From positions 1 to 45,991 of the forward strand of contig CABUNB010000017.1 of NCBI GenBank assembly GCA_902492755.1: DNA of 45,991 nt, in the 5' to 3' direction. Made by a program: the position numbers and the translations under genes. Every line of letters starts with the position of its first letter. Position 1 is the first letter of the stretch. Below, piece after piece: positions 34,819-42,189 of the stretch. Source of the stretch: an uncultured Collinsella sp. (GTDB lineage: Bacteria > Actinomycetota > Coriobacteriia > Coriobacteriales > Coriobacteriaceae). The notes below the pieces were generated by a model. The model was not told the origin of the DNA. It saw nothing but the letters and a program-made list of their open reading frames with translations, and ran no database searches.

Positions 34819-34852
34819 AAGGGGGTTGTCCACAATCGGACAACCCCCTTTT
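34819..34852 (+). terminator. Intrinsic terminator after gpmI
   Basis: A perfect 13-bp stem (34819-34831 with 34838-34850) and six-base loop; the 3' arm ends in TT and is followed by TTGG, then TATTTTT. Strong hairpin with a modest T-tract. Confidence 0.85.
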
Positions 34853-34911
34853 GGTATTTTTGCCATTTCTACCCCGTCCCCGAGTGGCAGGGAGGGGAGA
34901 GCGGGGGATTG

Positions 34912-34920
34912 TGGTACAGT
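34912..34920 (+). promoter_or_regulatory. Possible extended -10 promoter for secG
   Basis: TGG followed by TACAGT (34915-34920) resembles an extended -10 element; there is no clear -35. The secG ribosome site AAGGAG lies about 25 bases downstream. Confidence 0.35.
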
Positions 34921-34956
34921 ACTGGAGTTTGAATTGTTCTATTAAGGAGCTTATCT

Positions 34957-35211
34957 ATGGGTCCGTTCCAGATTCTTCTGTTTGTCGTTTGGGCTATCTC
35001 TGCCGTGGCGCTGACGATTCTCGTCCTGATGCATTCCGGTAAGGGCACCGGCGTTTCAGATATGATTGCTAGCTCGCTGTATAACTCCAGCTCTGCCACA
35101 GGCGTTATGGAGCAGAACCTTGACCGCCTGACCGTCATCATGGCTGTCGTATTTGCCGTGTGCGTCGTGCTGTGCATGTTCTTCTTCCCGCAGGGCATCG
35201 TGGGCTACTAA
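34957..35211 (+). CDS. secG: Protein translocase subunit SecG
   Basis: A small accessory subunit of the SecYEG channel, 84 residues, with two hydrophobic helices (about 5-25 and 59-78) and the family MHSGKGTG loop between them. Its position after the glycolytic genes is conserved in actinobacteria and firmicutes. It appears to be monocistronic, with its own terminator. Confidence 0.93.
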   Translation: MGPFQILLFVVWAISAVALTILVLMHSGKGTGVSDMIASSLYNSSSATGVMEQNLDRLTVIMAVVFAVCVVLCMFFFPQGIVGY

Positions 35212-35233
35212 GCACGAGCCGCATAAATACTTG

Positions 35234-35265
35234 AAAAAGGGTTCCGCAAGTGCGGGACCCTTTTT
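35234..35265 (+). terminator. Intrinsic terminator after secG
   Basis: A 14-bp stem with one G-U pair (35234-35247 with 35252-35265) and AAGT loop; the 3' arm ends in TTTTT and is followed by GTTT. Symmetric A-tract and T-tract could also work on the other strand. The rest of 35212-35506 (295 bases) contains the putative opp promoter and nothing else recognisable. Confidence 0.9.
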
Positions 35266-35378
35266 GTTTACATATTTGTAACAGAGTCAAAATATCCCCA
35301 CATACTTCGCCCAACTAAAGAAATTCTCGACCGTTAACCGGAATTAGCCCCAAATCGTGCATAAAATGCGCTACTGTA

Positions 35379-35407
35379 TTGCAAAACGTTGGCCTGTTGT
35401 GCATAAC
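35379..35407 (+). promoter_or_regulatory. Candidate promoter for oppABCDF
   Basis: TTGCAA (35379-35384) and CATAAC (35402-35407) with 17-base spacing, 100 bases before oppA. A short inverted repeat GCAT-AAA-ATGC (35359-35369) lies just upstream and might be a control site. Confidence 0.35.
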
Positions 35408-35506
35408 CAGCCATAGCAACGGGTCGCGTTTTGATGGTTCGGATCGGGTCGTCTCGACATGTGTCCGACCGAACATTTCTTTGTCCTATCTCATAAGGAG
35501 GATGGC

Positions 35507-37183
35507 ATGGCTGATTCTATGTTCCACCAGCCCGTTATGGGTCGTCGCGCCTTTGTTGGCGGCACCCTCGCTGCGAGCTCCATGGCTTTTCTTGCCGCAT
35601 GCGGCAAGAAGGGCGGCGACGCTTCCGGTTCTGAGTCCGGTTCGACGCTGAACTTCTACATCAACAACCCGGTCTGCATCGACCCCTACAACGTCCAGGA
35701 AGATCAGGGTACTCAGGTCGAGTACCAGCTCTTCGACCCTCTGACCTCTTACGACGCCGAGAAGGGCGAGATCGTTCCGCTGGCCTGCGAGTCCTTTGAG
35801 GCTAACGACGACGCCACCGAGTTCACCTTCAAGATCAAGAAGGCTAAGTTCCACAACGGTGACGACGTTACCTCCAAGTCCTTCAAGTTCGGTTGGGAGC
35901 GCTTGGTCAACACCAAGTCGGCTATCGCTACCGAGTATGGTCCTTCCGAGGTCGCTTATCACCTTTCCATGGTCGAGGGCTATGACGATCTGCTTGCCGG
36001 TAACGCTACCGAGCTCACCGGTGTCACCTGCCCCGACGATGAGACCCTCGTCGTCAAGCTGACTTCCGCCTACGCCGACTTCCCCTTCGTCGCCACCCAC
36101 CCGGCTCTGGCCCCGGTTCCCGAGTGCGCCGAGTCCGATGCCAAGAGCTTCTACCTTGCCCCGATTGGTAACGGCCCGTTCATGATGGACGGCAAGTGGG
36201 AGGATGGTCAGGAGATCAACCTCAAGAAGTTCGACGATTACTATGGCGACAAGGCCAAGATCGACGGCGTTCACTTCCAGGTCATCAAGGACATGGAGAC
36301 TGCTTACAAGGAGTTCCAGGCCGGTAACCTCGACGTCTGCGACGTTCCCGTTGCTCAGATCGATGCCGCCAAGAAGGACCGTGGCGAGTCCAAGGATGGC
36401 TACACCATGAGCGACGGTCAGCGTATGCTGCTCGGCGCTGAGCCTTCCACGTACTATCTGACTTGCAACACCACGGCCGAGCCGTTCAACAACGCCGACC
36501 TGCGCAGGGGCATCTCCCTGGCCATCAACCGCGAGGCCATCTGCAAGACCATCTTCAAGGGCACCCGTACTCCCGCCGACGGTATCGTTCCTCCGGGCAT
36601 CGATGGCTACAAGGAGGGCGCATGGGAGTTCTGCGCCTATGACGTCGACAAGGCCAACGAGTACCTCGACAAGGTTGCTCCTGCCGACGCCAACGGTGAC
36701 CGTGGCATTAACGTGACGCTGTCCTACAACCAGGACGGTGGCCACAAGGAGATCATGGAGTCCATCATCGGCGACCTCGCCAAGGTGGGCGTCAACGCCG
36801 TCTCCGATACCCCCGAGTGGTCTGCCCTGCTCGAACAGTATCAGAACTTCAACTACCAGTTTGGTCGTCTGGGCTGGATCGCCGATTACCCGATTATGGA
36901 CAACTTCCTGTATCCGCTGTTCCACTCCGACTCCCTCGGTGGCGACAACCGTTCCGGTTACAACAACCCCGAGTTCGATGCCAAGGTCGACGAGGCTCGT
37001 ACCACGGTTGACGACGAAGAGCGAATCGCGAAGATGCAGGAGGCCGACGCCATGGTCGCTGGCGACTGCCCGGTTATTCCGCTGATGTTCTACACGCACA
37101 CCCTCGCTGGTTCCGACCGCATCAAGCACCTCTATGTTGATCCGCAGAAGCATGCTGATCTGGGTACCGCTGAGCTCGCATAA
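35507..37183 (+). CDS. oppA: Oligopeptide-binding lipoprotein OppA
   Basis: A 558-residue family-5 solute receptor. The N-terminus has GRRAFVGG and a hydrophobic stretch to the lipobox LAAC, predicting a lipid-anchored protein. Body motifs (YQLFDPLTSYDAEKGEIVPL and KFHNGDDVTSKSFKFGWERL) resemble oligopeptide receptors of the OppA/MppA group. Start at 35507 chosen for AAGGAGG. Little similarity is evident by eye to the receptor at 17606-19219, so the two systems probably have different substrates. Confidence 0.85.
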   Translation: MADSMFHQPVMGRRAFVGGTLAASSMAFLAACGKKGGDASGSESGSTLNFYINNPVCIDPYNVQEDQGTQVEYQLFDPLTSYDAEKGEIVPLACESFEANDDATEFTFKIKKAKFHNGDDVTSKSFKFGWERLVNTKSAIATEYGPSEVAYHLSMVEGYDDLLAGNATELTGVTCPDDETLVVKLTSAYADFPFVATHPALAPVPECAESDAKSFYLAPIGNGPFMMDGKWEDGQEINLKKFDDYYGDKAKIDGVHFQVIKDMETAYKEFQAGNLDVCDVPVAQIDAAKKDRGESKDGYTMSDGQRMLLGAEPSTYYLTCNTTAEPFNNADLRRGISLAINREAICKTIFKGTRTPADGIVPPGIDGYKEGAWEFCAYDVDKANEYLDKVAPADANGDRGINVTLSYNQDGGHKEIMESIIGDLAKVGVNAVSDTPEWSALLEQYQNFNYQFGRLGWIADYPIMDNFLYPLFHSDSLGGDNRSGYNNPEFDAKVDEARTTVDDEERIAKMQEADAMVAGDCPVIPLMFYTHTLAGSDRIKHLYVDPQKHADLGTAELA

Positions 37184-37278
37184 GATTTGCAGCTTTGGTG
37201 AGGGTCAAGTTTTTACGTAGACCTCATGGGAAACATACAGTTCCCCCTAACCTGGGGTAAACTGGCTGATGGTAATTT

Positions 37279-37308
37279 TGGGATGCCGGTCTGGCGATCG
37301 GCATCCCA
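37279..37308 (+). terminator. Intercistronic hairpin between oppA and oppB
   Basis: TGGGATGCCG (37279-37288) pairs perfectly with 37299-37308 around a ten-base loop; only TTT follows. Same position relative to the receptor gene as the hairpin at 19282-19315. Confidence 0.7.
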
Positions 37309-37338
37309 TTTAGGTTAATCCCTAGATAGGGGAGTGGT

Positions 37339-38376
37339 ATGGGTAAGTACATCGTTAAACGTGTGCTTCAGTTCATCCCGGTATTTTTGGGCGTTACGCT
37401 GATTCTGTTCGCCCTCCAGAATATCGTGCCGGGAGACCCGATCAAGCTGATCGGTGGAGACAAGGCTCTGTCCCCCGAGGTGGAGCTTCAGCTTCGCGTG
37501 CGCTATCACCTGGTCCAGTCGGACGAGGACGGCAACGCGATCCTTGACGAGAACGGCGATCCCGTTCAAACGTCGCTCGTGGACCGTTACGTGTATTACA
37601 TGAACGGTCTGCTTCATGGCGATTTGGGCAATTCGTATCAGCGCAAGCTGCCGGTTACGGATATCTTTGCCCAAAAGTATCCGTATACGGTCAAACTTGC
37701 CGCGTGCGCCATCGTGCTCGAGGCAATCATGGGTATCGGTGCGGGTATCATTTCGGCGGTAAAGCGTTACTCCTTCTGGGATATTTTGGTAACGCTGACC
37801 ACGTCGATCCTCGTTGCCGTTCCTGCTTTCTGGCTCGGTATGCTGCTGCAGCTGTTCTTTGGCGTCATCCTCAAGGATGCCACCGGCGGCGCATTCTCCA
37901 TGCCGATTTCGGGTGCCGGCGGTGCTAGCTCTCAGTATCAGGATTGGATGCACTATGTGCTTCCGACCATCACGCTTGCTTCGGTTTCGACCGCCTATGC
38001 TGCCCGCATCATGCGCTCGCAGTTGCTCGATGTCATGAACCAGGATTACATCCGTACGGCAAAGGCCAAGGGCCTCTCCAATCGCGCGATCATCATCAAG
38101 CATGCGCTTAAGAATGCACTCATCCCTGTCGTTACCTATATTGGTGTCGACTTTGGCGGTATGCTTTCGGGCGCCATCCTGACCGAGACGGTCTTTAACT
38201 GGCCCGGTATCGGCTATGAGGTCTATCGCGCCATTAGCATGCGCGACTGGCCCATCGTTATGGGCGGCGTTACGCTCATCGTCGTCGTCGTCATGGTGAT
38301 CAACCTGCTCGTCGACATTAGCTATGCATTCCTCGACCCGCGCATCCGCCTTGGCGGTCCGTCGGATAAGGCCTAA
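37339..38376 (+). CDS. oppB: Oligopeptide ABC transporter permease OppB
   Basis: A 345-residue membrane subunit with the family N-terminus MGKYIVKRVLQFIPVFLGVT, PGDPI motif, an extended extracytoplasmic loop (residues about 50-80, rich in acidic residues) and the EAA loop DVMNQDYIRTAKAKGLSNRA. About six helices. ATG preceded by AGGGGAG. Confidence 0.92.
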   Translation: MGKYIVKRVLQFIPVFLGVTLILFALQNIVPGDPIKLIGGDKALSPEVELQLRVRYHLVQSDEDGNAILDENGDPVQTSLVDRYVYYMNGLLHGDLGNSYQRKLPVTDIFAQKYPYTVKLAACAIVLEAIMGIGAGIISAVKRYSFWDILVTLTTSILVAVPAFWLGMLLQLFFGVILKDATGGAFSMPISGAGGASSQYQDWMHYVLPTITLASVSTAYAARIMRSQLLDVMNQDYIRTAKAKGLSNRAIIIKHALKNALIPVVTYIGVDFGGMLSGAILTETVFNWPGIGYEVYRAISMRDWPIVMGGVTLIVVVVMVINLLVDISYAFLDPRIRLGGPSDKA

Positions 38377-38390
38377 GGGAGGTACGTCTC

Positions 38391-39326
38391 ATGCAGGAAA
38401 CTGATTCTCAGTCTCAGGAGCAGGCTACCGCCACCGAGGCCGCGTCTGCTCCCGCTAAGTCCCGCACCCTGTGGGGTGACGCTTTCAAGCGTCTTCGTAA
38501 GAACAAGCTCGCCGTCATCGGCGTCTGCTGGATCGTCATCGTCGTTCTCATTGCGCTGACTGCCGATCTGTGGGCCCAGCCTTGGCTCGGCTCTCCGACT
38601 GCCTCCGACTCGACCACCATGGCAAAGACGGCGCTTATGGCTCCGTGTGCCGAGCATCCGTTTGGCACCGACGCTCTTGGCCGCGACATTTTGGTCCGTG
38701 TTATCTACGGTGCCCGCGTCTCGCTTTCCGTCGGTATTATGGCGACTGCCATCTCGACGGTCATCGGTCTAGTCATGGGCGCCCTCGCCGGTTTCTATGG
38801 CGGCATTTGGGATACGATCATCATGCGCTGTGCGGACATCTTCCTGGCGTTCCCGTACGTGCTGTTCGTCGTCGCCATGATCGCCGTTATCGGCCGTGGC
38901 CTTCAGAACGTCTTTATCGCCATCGGTATTCTCGGCTGGCCTTCGATTGCGCGTGTCTTCCGCTCTGCAATCTTGACGGTCAAGGAAAACGACTATGTTG
39001 ACGCTGCGCGCGCGATGGGCGCATCGGACGCCCGTATCGTCATGCGTCACATCTTCCCGAACTCCGTTGCCTCCATCGTGGTCTACGCGACCATGAACAT
39101 CGGTGGTGCCATTCTGACCGAGTCCGCTCTGTCCTACCTTGGAATGGGCGTTATTCCGCCTACGCCTTCTTGGGGCTCGATGATTCAGGACGGTCAGCAA
39201 TATCTGATGACCGCCCCCTGGATGATGATCATGCCCGGTCTGGCAATTCTTACGACGGTGCTCGCCTTCACCCTGCTGGGTGACGGTCTGCGCGACGCCC
39301 TCGACGTCAAGATGAAGGACGCATAA
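38391..39326 (+). CDS. oppC: Oligopeptide ABC transporter permease OppC
   Basis: A 311-residue membrane subunit with a soluble N-terminal tail of about 35 residues, the HPFGTDALGRDILVRVIYGA segment typical of OppC, and the EAA loop ENDYVDAARAMGASDARIVM. Here permease and ATPase are separate genes, unlike the first transporter. RBS GGGAGG. Confidence 0.93.
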   Translation: MQETDSQSQEQATATEAASAPAKSRTLWGDAFKRLRKNKLAVIGVCWIVIVVLIALTADLWAQPWLGSPTASDSTTMAKTALMAPCAEHPFGTDALGRDILVRVIYGARVSLSVGIMATAISTVIGLVMGALAGFYGGIWDTIIMRCADIFLAFPYVLFVVAMIAVIGRGLQNVFIAIGILGWPSIARVFRSAILTVKENDYVDAARAMGASDARIVMRHIFPNSVASIVVYATMNIGGAILTESALSYLGMGVIPPTPSWGSMIQDGQQYLMTAPWMMIMPGLAILTTVLAFTLLGDGLRDALDVKMKDA

Positions 39327-39328
39327 GG

Positions 39329-40420
39329 ATGAAGAAGAACAAGAACTATGTGGACCTGAAGGACCAGCCGGTCCCCGAGGGCCAGCATCTGCTCGAGGTC
39401 GACGACCTCAAGATGTATTTCCACACCGAGGATGGCGTCGTTCGCGCTGTCGACGGTGTGTCCTACACGCTCGATCGCGGCGAGACCCTGGGTGTCGTCG
39501 GTGAGTCCGGCTCCGGTAAGTCCGTGACCGCCATGACCATCATGGGCCTTATCTCGATGCCTCCGGGAAAGATCGAGGGCGGTGACGTTCGCTATCGCGG
39601 TCGCTCCATCCTCGAGATGACCGAGGAAGAGATGCAGCACATTCGCGGCAACGATATCGCGATGATCTTCCAGGATCCTATGACCTCCTTGAACCCGGTC
39701 TATAAGATCGGCAAGCAGGTAGGCGAGGGCCTTCGTCTGCACCGCGGCTACTCCAAGCAGGAGGCACTCAAGCGCGCCACCGAGCTTTTGGACCTCGTTG
39801 GCATTCCCGAGCCCGAGAAGCGCGTCAATGAGTATCCGCACCAGTTCTCTGGTGGCATGCGTCAGCGCGTCATGATTGCCATGGCCCTTGCCTGCGACCC
39901 CGATATTCTGATTGCCGACGAACCCACGACTGCCCTGGACGTTACCATTCAGGCTCAGATTATTGAACTTATGCAGGAAATGCAGGAGAAGAACGGTAAC
40001 GCCATCATCATGATTACGCATGACCTGGGCGTTGTCGCCGATATGGCCGACAAGATCATGGTTATGTACGCCGGCCGTCCCGTCGAGTTCGGTACTGCTG
40101 AGGAAATCTTCTACGAGAGCCGCCATCCCTACACCTGGGGCCTTATCCGCTCCATCCCGGAGCAGGCTATCGATGAGAAGAAGCCGCTGACGCCGATTCA
40201 CGGCAACCCGCCTTCGCTCATGAACCTGCCCGAGGGCTGCGTGTTCTCGCCTCGTTGTCCCTATGCGACCGATAAGTGCCGCAAGCAGCGCCCCGAGCGT
40301 GTTGTCATCGAGTCCGGTCACTATTCTGCGTGCCACTACGCCGGCGACCCCGAGTTCCTCAAGAACGCTCCTGAGACGTCCCGTACGCGCAGGGATTTCA
40401 AGAAGGGAGGCGAGGCGTAA
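39329..40420 (+). CDS. oppD: Oligopeptide ABC transporter ATP-binding protein OppD
   Basis: A 363-residue ATPase with GESGSGKSVTAM, Q-loop IFQDPMTSLNPVY, the signature FSGGMRQRVMIAMAL, ADEPTTALDVTIQ and THDLGVV. The C-terminal extension has the Cys-rich GCVFSPRCPYATDKC segment that binds an Fe-S cluster in some family members. It starts two bases after oppC. Confidence 0.95.
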   Translation: MKKNKNYVDLKDQPVPEGQHLLEVDDLKMYFHTEDGVVRAVDGVSYTLDRGETLGVVGESGSGKSVTAMTIMGLISMPPGKIEGGDVRYRGRSILEMTEEEMQHIRGNDIAMIFQDPMTSLNPVYKIGKQVGEGLRLHRGYSKQEALKRATELLDLVGIPEPEKRVNEYPHQFSGGMRQRVMIAMALACDPDILIADEPTTALDVTIQAQIIELMQEMQEKNGNAIIMITHDLGVVADMADKIMVMYAGRPVEFGTAEEIFYESRHPYTWGLIRSIPEQAIDEKKPLTPIHGNPPSLMNLPEGCVFSPRCPYATDKCRKQRPERVVIESGHYSACHYAGDPEFLKNAPETSRTRRDFKKGGEA

Positions 40421-41449
40421 ATGGCAGACAAAAACACGCGCACTCCGCTGCTGAAGGTCGAGCACCTCTCTAAGGAGTTCCCTGCAGAGTCCGGCGTGTT
40501 CGCCAAGCGTTTTTCCAAGCGCGTCGTCTCTGCTGTAAATGACATCTCTTTTGAGATTTATCCTGGCGAGACCTTTGGTCTGGTTGGCGAGTCTGGTTGC
40601 GGTAAGTCCACGACGGGCCGCACCATCATGCGCTTGACCAAGCCGACTGCTGGTAAGGTGTTTTTCCAGGGCAAAGATGTTGCCGAGATGAGCAAGCATG
40701 AGATCAAGGACATGCGTCGTGAGATGCAGTTTATCTTCCAGGATCCTTATGCTTCGCTCAACCCTCGTATGACTATCGGCGAGATCGTCTCCGAGCCCAT
40801 GACCATCCACGGCGTGGGAACCAAGGAGGAGCGCATTGAGCGTGTCCGCGAGCTTCTCGACGTTGTCGGATTGAACCCCGAGCACATCAACCGCTATCCT
40901 CATGAGTTCTCCGGCGGTCAGCGTCAGCGTGTCGGCATTGCCCGCGCATTTGCGCTGAAGCCCAAGCTGATTATCTGCGACGAGCCGGTTTCCGCTCTGG
41001 ATGTATCCATTCAGGCCCAGGTTTTAAACCTGCTCAAGGAGCTCCAGGACAAGTTTGGCACGGCGTATCTGTTTATCGCCCACGACTTGTCCGTCGTGCA
41101 GCATATCTCCGATCGCGTTGCCGTTATGTATCTGGGTAAGATGGTCGAGGTCTCGGACTGGAAGACGCTCTACAGCGAGCCTCACCATCCGTACACGCAG
41201 TCGCTGCTGTCTGCCGTGCCGGTTCCCGATCCCGATATCCAGAAGACTCGCAAGCGCATCATTCTCGCTGGCGATCCGCCGTCGCCGCTGGATCCGCCGA
41301 CCGGCTGCCGTTTCCACACGCGCTGCCCGATCGCGCAGGGTATCTGCTCCGAGAAGCTTCCCGAGTTTAAGGAAGTTGCCCCGGGCCACTGCTGCGCGTG
41401 CCACTTCGCGGAGCCGTTCCCGATCAAGGAATCGCACATCGACCTGTAG
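40421..41449 (+). CDS. oppF: Oligopeptide ABC transporter ATP-binding protein OppF
   Basis: A 342-residue ATPase with GESGCGKSTTGR, IFQDPYASLNPRM, FSGGQRQRVGIARAF, CDEPVSALDVSIQ and the C-terminal GCRFHTRCPIAQGIC extension. Its ATG directly abuts the oppD stop (TAAATG). Full length, in contrast to the short OppF-type protein at 22353-23180. Confidence 0.95.
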   Translation: MADKNTRTPLLKVEHLSKEFPAESGVFAKRFSKRVVSAVNDISFEIYPGETFGLVGESGCGKSTTGRTIMRLTKPTAGKVFFQGKDVAEMSKHEIKDMRREMQFIFQDPYASLNPRMTIGEIVSEPMTIHGVGTKEERIERVRELLDVVGLNPEHINRYPHEFSGGQRQRVGIARAFALKPKLIICDEPVSALDVSIQAQVLNLLKELQDKFGTAYLFIAHDLSVVQHISDRVAVMYLGKMVEVSDWKTLYSEPHHPYTQSLLSAVPVPDPDIQKTRKRIILAGDPPSPLDPPTGCRFHTRCPIAQGICSEKLPEFKEVAPGHCCACHFAEPFPIKESHIDL

Positions 41450-41465
41450 TCGGTTGTTCTTGTCC

Positions 41466-41590
41466 GGGCCCGCCCTGGAGTTGCCTTTCAGAACGTCCTC
41501 GGACATGTCGGAAGCCCCGCTGCGCGCTACGCGCTGCGGGGCTTCCTCCGTCCTGCGGGACGTTCTGAAAAGTAACACCAGGGCGGGCCC
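41466..41590. repeat. 125-bp near-perfect inverted repeat 1
   Basis: Arms of about 60 bases pair in register about a centre near 41528. Perfect blocks are 41466-41478 with 41578-41590 (13 bp), 41486-41498 with 41558-41570 (13 bp) and 41511-41520 with 41536-41545 (10 bp), then five more pairs to a three-base loop. By my count 52 of 61 positions pair, including G-U. No coding frame is likely. It begins 17 bases after oppF, so it may form the 3' end of the opp transcript. Confidence 0.85.
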
Positions 41591-41655
41591 TGCGGTAACT
41601 CGGCAGGGGGGAGTGCGATTCCTGATCGCTCACTCAATCTAATAAGAAATTGAGT

Positions 41656-41681
41656 GAGGCCGGAGCTTTCGCTCCGGCCTC
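41656..41681 (+). terminator. Hairpin, probable opp operon terminator
   Basis: A perfect 11-bp stem (41656-41666 with 41671-41681) with a TTTC loop, followed by CTTATATAA. A 10-bp alternative stem, 41629-41638 with 41649-41658, shares three bases with it, so the two folds compete. Confidence 0.65.
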
Positions 41682-41691
41682 CTTATATAAG

Positions 41692-41710
41692 GGCTCGGCA
41701 AAGCCGAGCC
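41692..41710. repeat. Small perfect hairpin between the long inverted repeats
   Basis: GGCTCGGC (41692-41699) and GCCGAGCC (41703-41710) flank an AAA loop. It is one of several hairpins in a 590-base gene-free stretch (41450-42040). Confidence 0.7.
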
Positions 41711-41771
41711 ACCAAATTTGCATCAGCCCCCAGAACATGTTTGAGAACTGTGCCTGAATTACGTATTTGCA

Positions 41772-41896
41772 GGCCCCGAATCGGTGTTGCCTCCCGGCGC
41801 ATTCCGCAGGGGGAGCGATATTTTGCAGCACGAAGTGCGTAGCAAAATATCGCTCATGCCCGAGGACGCGCCGGGAGGCAACACCGATTCGGGGTC
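41772..41896. repeat. 125-bp near-perfect inverted repeat 2
   Basis: Outer arms 41774-41800 and 41868-41894 are perfectly complementary over 27 bp (29 with a G-U and a further pair). A symmetric 12 x 12 internal region follows, then 41813-41826 with 41842-41855 pair perfectly over 14 bp. The tip is GCAC-GAA-GTGC (41828-41838). No coding frame and no obvious target-site duplication. It has the same overall length as repeat 1 but a different sequence. Confidence 0.9.
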
Positions 41897-41936
41897 GGAC
41901 ATATAGATCTACCAGCGCATTTACAAATTCGTAAAC

Positions 41937-41983
41937 TTTTTTGAAAAAAGTGCTTGCACAGTTCTCGAATCATAGGTTATTAT
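41937..41983 (+). promoter_or_regulatory. tRNA-Leu promoter with T6-G-A6 upstream element
   Basis: TTTTTTGAAAAAAGT (41937-41951) precedes a -35 TTGCAC (41954-41959) and a -10 TATTAT (41978-41983, spacing 18). The same element with the same spacing to the -35 occurs before the other tRNA cluster at 45408, which supports its being functional. Confidence 0.7.
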
Positions 41984-42040
41984 CTTCATCGTTGAACGCG
42001 CGGGTCGAACAAAACAAACCGCGAATCAACAACATAGCAT

Positions 42041-42130
42041 GTCGGAGTGGCGGAATTGGCAGACGCGCTAGCTTGAGGTGCTAGTGACCGCTTTTTGGTC
42101 ATGCGGGTTCAAGTCCCGCCTCCGACACCA
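42041..42130 (+). tRNA. tRNA-Leu (anticodon GAG)
   Basis: Ninety bases including encoded CCA. Acceptor GTCGGAG pairs with CTCCGAC; the anticodon stem CTAGC/GCTAG holds loop TTGAGGT with GAG at 42075-42077; a long variable arm (TGACC ... GGTCA), as in class II tRNAs, and T-arm GCGGG-TTCAAGT-CCCGC. Reads CUC and CUU codons. Confidence 0.97.
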
Positions 42131-42141
42131 TCGCATTTGAG

Positions 42142-42163
42142 AAGCCTCTTCGGAGGCTTTTTT
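42142..42163 (+). terminator. Intrinsic terminator after tRNA-Leu
   Basis: AAGCCTC (42142-42148), TTCG loop, GAGGCTT (42153-42159) and a run of six T ending at 42163. Confidence 0.9.
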
Positions 42164-42189
42164 GTTACCGATAGACGGTGGGGTCCACG

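Noticed and set aside
41772..41896. Insertion sequence with terminal inverted repeats
   Set aside because: No transposase frame and no visible target-site duplication; only a non-autonomous palindromic element remains possible.
41450..42040. CRISPR array in the hairpin-rich gap
   Set aside because: There are no repeated units with regular spacers; the hairpins differ from each other in sequence.
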